This document shows positions 41,769-46,410 of a stretch of 46,410 nt of DNA, in pieces (within the stretch, counting starts at the first letter, position 1; the number at the start of each line of letters is the position of its first letter). The translations under genes were made by a program, and so were the position numbers. The notes below the pieces were generated by a model, which searched no databases, was not told the DNA's origin, and saw only the letters and a list, made by a program, of their open reading frames with translations. The DNA is from Clostridia bacterium. GTDB lineage: Bacteria; Bacillota; Clostridia; Christensenellales; Aristaeellaceae. The stretch covers positions 1 to 46,410 of the forward strand of contig JAFTWV010000078.1 in NCBI GenBank assembly GCA_017465155.1, given 5' to 3'.

Positions 41769-43022
41769 ATGCATCAGGAACAGGGGACGAGATCCATCCC
41801 GGAGCTGCTGTGTCCGGCGGGAAGCATGGAAGCGCTGCGGACAGCGCTGCACTTTGGCGCAGACGCAGTATACGGCGGTATGAAACGCTTTGGTCTGCGA
41901 GCATTTGCGGGTAATTTTGACGAGGAGCAGCTGCGGGAGGCTGTGGCGCTGTGCCACGAAAAGGGAAAGAAATTCTATCTGACCATGAACGTATTTCCCT
42001 TTGATGATCAGATGGACGATTTTGTCCAGACGGCGCGCATTGCACAGGAGATCGGCGTGGATGCAGCCATTGTCAGCGATCTGGGCGCAGTGGTGACCCT
42101 GCGTGAAATGGTGCCGGAGCTGCCGCTGCATGTCAGCACGCAGGCAAGTACCGTCAATACCGCTGCTGTGAAGCACTATCAGCAGCTTGGCTGCAGCCGG
42201 GTCATCCTTGCGCGGGAAGTATCTATTGAGCGGGCAAAGTGCATGATAGCACAGCTTGGCGGTGCTATGGAGATTGAGACCTTTGTGCACGGCGCTTCCT
42301 GTATGGCATACAGCGGCCGCTGCCTGCTCTCTGCGGCGCTGGTGGGCCGCAGCGGGAATCAGGGGGAGTGTGCCCAGCCCTGCCGGTGGCAGTATGCTGT
42401 GATGGAGCAGAAGCGTCCAGGCGAGTACCTGCCTGTCAGTGAGGATATGAACGGTACGTATATCTTCTCAGCAAAGGATCTGAACCTGATGCCGGTGCTG
42501 CCGCAGCTGGTGGAGGCTGGTATTGCCTCCCTGAAAATTGAGGGCCGCATGAAGACTGAGTATTATGTCGCAACGGTCACAGCGGCCTATCGACGGGCGC
42601 TTGATCTGTATGCAAAAAGTCCGGCTGCCTTCGAAGCGGAGCTGCCGGCGCTGCTGGAAGAACTGGGATGTGCCAGCCACCGTGACAGTGACACGGGCTT
42701 TGCCATTGATCCGCCCATCCAGCCTGGCGGCGCGGAGGGCTTTCATCAAAATCGGGAGTATATTGCCCGTGCCGTTTCGGACAGCGGGGCAGGAGAGGAA
42801 GCACGGTTTCTGCTCAAGAACCGTTTTCATGCAGGAGACTCGCTGGAACTGCTGACTCCCGATGGCGTCGAGAGCTTTCAGGCAGTGCCGTTCCTGAGAG
42901 AGAAAACGGGTGATGTAGTCGATACGCTCGGTATCGGCGGAGAAATCGTCGCCATGCATACGCCATGCCGCGTACGTGCGGGTGACATTCTGCGCGGAGA
43001 GGTGCGGAATCACAGAAGGTAA
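41769..43022 (+). CDS. U32 family peptidase / tRNA-hydroxylation type protein
   Basis: This 417-residue protein belongs to the U32 family (YrrO/YegQ-like; several members are tRNA or rRNA hydroxylation factors such as TrhP and RlhA rather than peptidases). Features are IPELLCPAGSMEALRTALHFGADAVYGG at the N-terminus, GRCLLSAALVGRSGNQGECAQPCRW, and SAKDLNLMPVLPQLVEAGIASLKIEGRMKTEYYVATV. The two Cys of the middle motif are conserved in the family and probably bind an iron-sulfur cluster with others. The start at 41769 follows GAGGAAAGACGAT; a TTG at 41751 is in frame. Confidence 0.88.
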   Translation: MHQEQGTRSIPELLCPAGSMEALRTALHFGADAVYGGMKRFGLRAFAGNFDEEQLREAVALCHEKGKKFYLTMNVFPFDDQMDDFVQTARIAQEIGVDAAIVSDLGAVVTLREMVPELPLHVSTQASTVNTAAVKHYQQLGCSRVILAREVSIERAKCMIAQLGGAMEIETFVHGASCMAYSGRCLLSAALVGRSGNQGECAQPCRWQYAVMEQKRPGEYLPVSEDMNGTYIFSAKDLNLMPVLPQLVEAGIASLKIEGRMKTEYYVATVTAAYRRALDLYAKSPAAFEAELPALLEELGCASHRDSDTGFAIDPPIQPGGAEGFHQNREYIARAVSDSGAGEEARFLLKNRFHAGDSLELLTPDGVESFQAVPFLREKTGDVVDTLGIGGEIVAMHTPCRVRAGDILRGEVRNHRR

Positions 43023-43048
43023 GCAAATGCGGCGGCGAGATCCGGTGC

Positions 43049-43077
43049 TTGCCTTTATCGAAAATCTGTGCTACAAT
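43049..43077 (+). promoter_or_regulatory. rex promoter
   Basis: -35 TTGCCT (43049-43054) and an extended -10 TGCTACAAT (TACAAT 43072-43077) are 17 bp apart. The sequence after it contains GTTAAC (43084-43089), a half-site reminiscent of Rex boxes, but no full palindrome. Confidence 0.55.
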
Positions 43078-43131
43078 AAATAAGTTAACGATTTCACATA
43101 GGGTGCGCTTCATGATAAAGGAGGAACGGGC

Positions 43132-43767
43132 ATGGCAGGCCATGTTTCCGACGCGGTGATCCGCCGTCTGCCGGGGTATTATCGACATCTGCGTGAGCTG
43201 GAAGCTGCAGGGGTGACGTCCATTTCGTCCCAGGAGCTGGGAGAGAGAATGCATCTGACGCCCTCGCAGATCCGTCAGGACATCAACTGCTTCGGCGGCT
43301 TTGGCCGTCAGGGTTATGGCTACAAGGTGTCTGAACTGAAGGGACACATCGGTGAGATCCTTGGCCTGACAAAGGAGCATCAGGTGATCATTCTGGGCGC
43401 GGGCAATATTGGCTGCGCAGTGGCCCGGTATCCCACCTTCTCTCGTGAAGGCTTCAAGACCATTGCCATGTTTGATGTGACAGAGGATAAGGTTGGTACG
43501 CGGATGGGCGATATCCCTGTGTATCATATGGATGAGCTGGAGAAGTTCCTTGCAGCCCATCCTGTGGATATCGCTGTGCTTGCACTGCCCAAGAGGTATG
43601 CGCAGGATACGCTGCAGCGCCTCTATGACAGCGGCGTGCGTGCGATCTGGAACTTTGCGCCCACAGACCTGCAGCATCCGGACGACATGCTGGTCGTCAA
43701 CGTCCATCTGATGGACAGCCTGCAACAGCTGTCTTATCGCATGGCACACAGAGAAAATGCTGAATAA
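43132..43767 (+). CDS. rex: redox-sensing transcriptional repressor Rex
   Basis: This 211-residue repressor senses the NADH/NAD+ ratio and controls fermentation genes. The N-terminal winged helix contains VIRRLPGYYRHLRELEAAGV and SSQELGERMHLTPSQIRQDINCFGGFGRQGYGY. The Rossmann domain has VIILGAGNIGCAVARY, and AIWNFAPTDLQHPDDMLVVNVHL near the C-terminus is typical. The length matches Rex (about 210). It starts with AAAGGAGGAACGGGC. It has its own promoter and a probable terminator after it. Confidence 0.96.
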   Translation: MAGHVSDAVIRRLPGYYRHLRELEAAGVTSISSQELGERMHLTPSQIRQDINCFGGFGRQGYGYKVSELKGHIGEILGLTKEHQVIILGAGNIGCAVARYPTFSREGFKTIAMFDVTEDKVGTRMGDIPVYHMDELEKFLAAHPVDIAVLALPKRYAQDTLQRLYDSGVRAIWNFAPTDLQHPDDMLVVNVHLMDSLQQLSYRMAHRENAE

Positions 43768-43782
43768 GATGATTCAAATGAC

Positions 43783-43817
43783 AAAGCGCGCGCGGCTGAT
43801 TTCCGCCAGCGCTTTTG
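43783..43817 (+). terminator. probable terminator of rex
   Basis: AAAGCGC (43783-43789) pairs with GCGCTTT (43809-43815), with inner GCGG/CCGC pairing, and TTGTCG follows. The T-tract is short. Confidence 0.5.
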
Positions 43818-43833
43818 TCGTTAAGGAGGTACC

Positions 43834-45588
43834 ATGACCCAGACACCACAGCCGGGAAGGAATCGCCGTACGCAAAGGCCTGCGGACATTACTCCGGCAC
43901 GAACGCCTCATCAGGTGCAGGCAGAACGGCAGAATAGAAGCGCCCGTCAGCCTATTGGACGCTCCGAAGAACTGCTGGCTCGTGAGGCGCAGCTGCGAAA
44001 GCCCGTACGCAGTGAACGTACCCTCCCGTCGTACAGTGATTTTGATCAACCCATTCTGAATGATACACACCGGAAGAAAGCGAAACAGAGCCACCGCAGG
44101 GACAAGCATACGGCACTGTGGCTCATGGTAGCGCTGCTGTGCCTGCTGTGCACGGGTGCGCTGGCGATGTTTGTTGCGCCGCAGGTGCTGGGCGTGACAT
44201 ATGCAGGTATGCCGAACTATGCCTTCGTCAATGGCAGCGTCATCCGCAAGGATGTGAATGCGATCCAGAGCTACGAGACCTATCGACGTTCGTTGCAGAC
44301 TGATTTGATCCACAACGGCGTGTACATCGACGGCATTCATGTAGGTGGCATGACGAAGCAGCAGGCCATCGACGCCGTTGGCACGGTGGCGGGCAATGCA
44401 GGCAGCAGCTTTGCGATTACGGTAAGCGTAGCAGGATACACTTGGTCGATTGACTCGGATACGGTGCCGCTGTACCGTGACACCGAGGAGGTTGTTCAGC
44501 AGGCCTATGCCATAGGGCGCAGCAACACTACGGCGATCCGGGGAACGACCATTACTCCCTTCCGCCAAAGGCTCAACTCGGTGCAGGCAGTATGGCAGCA
44601 GCCTGTGGCATTCTACACCACCACAACCTACGATCACGATGTTGTTCGTGCCATTGTGGACGGCATTGCCCAGAGCATTAACCGAGATCCTGTCAATGCA
44701 TCGGTAGCTTCTTTCAATCAGGAGACGAAGAAGTTTACCTTCAACAGCGATGAATCTGGCGTGTTTATCAATGCGGACGACATCTACAATGCGGTTGTCA
44801 CCCGTCTGGACAGCGGCGTTTACTACGATGCGCTGCAGGTAGAGCCGCAGATCCTGCTGGCAGATGTGACCAAGGCGGAGCTGATGAACAGCTTTGGCCT
44901 GATATCATCCTTTACCACCAGCAAGACCGGCAATACCAACCGTACGACCAACATTGCACTGTCTGCGAATGCCATCAATGGCACGACGGTATTGCCCGGC
45001 GAAACCTTCTCCTTCAATCAGGCCACAGGGCAGCGCACCGAAGCCAAAGGATACAAAGCAGCGGCGGCAATCGCAGGCGGCGAGACTTTTGATGAAATCG
45101 GCGGCGGCGTGTGTCAGACAAGTACAACGCTGTTCAATGCTGTGGCCCGTGCAAACCTGACCATTGTCGATAGAGATCCGCATGCCTGGCCGTCCGATTA
45201 TGTGCCCAAGGGGGAGGACGCGACGGTCAATTGGCCCAATCTGGACTTCCGCTTCCGCAATGATAGCAGCTGGCCCGTTTTCATTGTCGCCTCCTGCAAC
45301 AAGAGCAAGAAGACTGTGACGGTCGAGATATACGGTATGAGCCTGGGAGACGGCGTAACCATTGATCTGGAGAGTGAGGTTACCTACACCAAGAAGCCGC
45401 CGACCGAGCCAATATATCAGCAGAATCCCGAACTCCCCCCGGGTACGGAGAAAACGACTGTTAAGGCCCGTACCGGCTATACGGTGGAAACCTACAAGGT
45501 ATGGTACCGCAATGGGCAGGAGTTCAAGCGGGAGAAGCTGCATACGTCTAATTACAAGATGTATCAGCAGGTGATAGAATGGAACTGA
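43834..45588 (+). CDS. VanW-domain, membrane-anchored peptidoglycan-binding protein
   Basis: This 584-residue protein has a basic, disordered cytoplasmic N-terminus (residues 1-91), one membrane helix (about 93-114), extracellular peptidoglycan-binding-4-like repeats (about 150-360; VYIDGIHVGGMTKQQAIDAVG and PVNASVASFNQETKKFTFNSDESG), and a VanW domain (about 370-500; GTTVLPGETFSFNQATGQRTEAKGYK, GGGVCQTSTTLFNAVARANL). The last 60 residues look like a G5-type or similar beta domain. VanW proteins occur in vancomycin-resistance clusters and widely as housekeeping surface proteins; the function is unknown. The start follows AAGGAGGTACC. Confidence 0.88.
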   Translation: MTQTPQPGRNRRTQRPADITPARTPHQVQAERQNRSARQPIGRSEELLAREAQLRKPVRSERTLPSYSDFDQPILNDTHRKKAKQSHRRDKHTALWLMVALLCLLCTGALAMFVAPQVLGVTYAGMPNYAFVNGSVIRKDVNAIQSYETYRRSLQTDLIHNGVYIDGIHVGGMTKQQAIDAVGTVAGNAGSSFAITVSVAGYTWSIDSDTVPLYRDTEEVVQQAYAIGRSNTTAIRGTTITPFRQRLNSVQAVWQQPVAFYTTTTYDHDVVRAIVDGIAQSINRDPVNASVASFNQETKKFTFNSDESGVFINADDIYNAVVTRLDSGVYYDALQVEPQILLADVTKAELMNSFGLISSFTTSKTGNTNRTTNIALSANAINGTTVLPGETFSFNQATGQRTEAKGYKAAAAIAGGETFDEIGGGVCQTSTTLFNAVARANLTIVDRDPHAWPSDYVPKGEDATVNWPNLDFRFRNDSSWPVFIVASCNKSKKTVTVEIYGMSLGDGVTIDLESEVTYTKKPPTEPIYQQNPELPPGTEKTTVKARTGYTVETYKVWYRNGQEFKREKLHTSNYKMYQQVIEWN

Positions 45589-45600
45589 TGGCCTGGCAAG

Positions 45601-45780
45601 ATGAACGGAAACAGGTTTAGGGTTGAGAAATCGTCAATCATCTCCATGATGCTGAGGAGCATCGGGCAATCTTCTGCGAATCAGCTGTCGATCCAAGGAG
45701 GGGATGATGAGGAGGACAATGCGTATACCGCTGTTCAAGAGAATGAAAAAGTGATGGCAGTCAACATTCTGTTATCATGA
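45601..45780 (+). CDS. small open frame, 59 residues, hypothetical
   Basis: ATG at 45601 opens a frame to TGA at 45778-45780. It has a basic N-terminal half (MNGNRFRVEKSSIISMMLRS), an acidic middle (GGDDEEDN) and a hydrophobic end (VMAVNILLS). No ribosome binding site precedes it, and the acidic run is the reading of a purine-rich GGAGGGGATGATGAGGAGG segment, so it may be chance. No family was recognised. It lies 12 bp past the VanW gene. Confidence 0.2.
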   Translation: MNGNRFRVEKSSIISMMLRSIGQSSANQLSIQGGDDEEDNAYTAVQENEKVMAVNILLS

Positions 45781-45841
45781 AAGCTCTGAACAGTGGTGAC
45801 ATACCCATGTCCCCCCGACGACGATGTTGTCTGTATTCGAG

Positions 45842-45883
45842 CAGGGGCAGGTGTGTGATGAGAGGATCACACATCTGCCCCTG
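45842..45883 (+). terminator. long stem-loop terminator
   Basis: CAGGGGCAGGTGTGTGAT (45842-45859) pairs with ATCACACATCTGCCCCTG (45866-45883), an 18-bp stem with one G-U pair and a 6-nt loop, followed by TTATGTTT. It probably ends transcription from the VanW gene. Confidence 0.7.
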
Positions 45884-46310
45884 TTATGTTTGGTCATCAC
45901 AGACGCAAGGGCTGTACGTGCCCATTTCAAGCAATGACTGCGTTAGTCGGGTTTTGCCTGAACATACTGGGCGCATTCCCTTCCGTGTACTTTGCAATAC
46001 CGGTTGTCAAACGGTCTCATTGGTTGCAGATACACAGCACATTTCCATTTGGGATCTGTGTGTTTCAGGGAAACTCTACACTATGAAACGGTTCGCGTAC
46101 CAAATGCAAGCATTTGCTTGTGCCAATCAAGAAAGTCGGGTCTTATGCAAAGTCGTTTGCCAACAGGGATGCTCCGTACCCCTATTAGATGCCCCAGCAA
46201 AAGGCGGAGTGATCATCTTCAGGTAAACCGTGGTTGCTAAGATTGTTTGCAACCGTATCTCTATAAAGGGCAGAAAATGACGTATCAAAGCTTCGCAAGC
46301 TCATTGCAGC
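45884..46310. other. intergenic stretch before the CRISPR array; no gene seen
   Basis: Open frames here (for example 45886-46086 and 45992-46240) have no ribosome binding sites, unusual Cys/Ser-rich composition and no recognisable family. This is the leader-distal flank of the CRISPR array and may be decayed sequence. Confidence 0.5.
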
Positions 46311-46410
46311 ATTTCAATCCACCCCATAGCGGGGTGGGACCGGGCTCCATTTCGCGCAGGGCGCGGCCAGAGATATTTCAATCCACCCACCCCAAGCGGG
46401 GTGGGACGTA
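46311..46410 (-). CRISPR. leader-distal end of a CRISPR array, type I-C-like repeats
   Basis: Two repeats are visible: 46311-46340 (30 nt, shortened) and 46375-46407 (33 nt). Both begin ATTTCAATCCACCC and end GCGGGGTGGGAC, with an internal GC hairpin. One 34-nt spacer lies between them (46341-46374), and the array continues past the window edge. Read on the minus strand, the repeat ends GTGGATTGAAAT, close to the type I-C end (GTGGATTGAAAC). That orientation places the leader and cas genes to the right, outside the window, and explains why the leftmost repeat is degenerate. No cas gene is present in the window. Confidence 0.85.

Noticed and set aside
43078-43110. Rex autoregulatory operator upstream of rex
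   Set aside because: Only a GTTAAC half-site is present; the full TTGTTAA-N4-TTAACAA palindrome is not.
1-46410. tRNA or rRNA genes
   Set aside because: No cloverleaf with GGTTCRA-type T-arm and matching acceptor stem, and no rRNA signature, was noticed by eye; a tRNAscan-SE run would settle this.

Overview
The window looks like the chromosome of an anaerobic, fermentative, gut-type member of the Clostridia (Bacillota). The evidence is indolepyruvate:ferredoxin oxidoreductase, Rex, RNase J, YlbF, MltG, VanW-type proteins, strong AGGAGG ribosome binding sites, and ABC sugar permeases encoded without their own ATPase. The SRP RNA is the short form lacking an Alu domain. No species is claimed.

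Layout. 1-3849: part of a mobilizable element. It has the 3' end of an unknown gene, a DUF3987 replication-type ATPase, a compact origin-like region (9-bp tandem repeats, stem-loops, and an oriT of the pMV158/MobV type), a MobV relaxase and TnpV. 3850-4316: a short minus-strand gene relic with its terminator. 4317-8266: an Eis-like acetyltransferase, a Gfo/Idh/MocA oxidoreductase and a sugar-phosphate isomerase/epimerase-like protein on the minus strand, divergent from an AraC regulator. 8729-9761: a decayed IS3-family (IS150-group) insertion sequence.

9790-22183 is a carbohydrate locus. A minus-strand operon (DapA-like aldolase, IclR regulator, L-fuculose-phosphate-type aldolase, L-fucose isomerase) diverges from a plus-strand operon (two LplB/LplC-like permeases, a solute-binding protein, a large GH106-like glycosidase and a sialidase-fold beta-propeller enzyme). 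Both promoters are well formed, and each carries a copy of the same GTTC-N9-GAAC palindrome just after the predicted transcription start, which suggests joint control by the IclR protein. Both glycosidases lack signal peptides, so the model is import of a deoxysugar-containing oligosaccharide followed by cleavage in the cytoplasm. No sugar kinase and no transporter ATPase are present.

22225-29780 (minus) is an aromatic 2-oxoacid operon: acyl-CoA/aryl-CoA ligase, Na+/solute symporter, IorA, IorB, PaaK and an ACT-domain protein. Divergent from it, 29929-33359 encodes an amidohydrolase, an M42 aminopeptidase, a QueG-like iron-sulfur protein and a secreted esterase.

33407-45588 is mostly housekeeping: GNAT, RlmA-like methyltransferase, DegV, a MarR regulator with two perfect TTTGAAGTTCAAA sites, SRP RNA, glyA, RNase J with a leader of about 245 nt, YlbF, MltG, a U32 peptidase, Rex and a VanW-domain protein. 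The right edge (46311-46410) is the leader-distal end of a CRISPR array with type I-C-like repeats that continues out of the window; no cas genes are visible.
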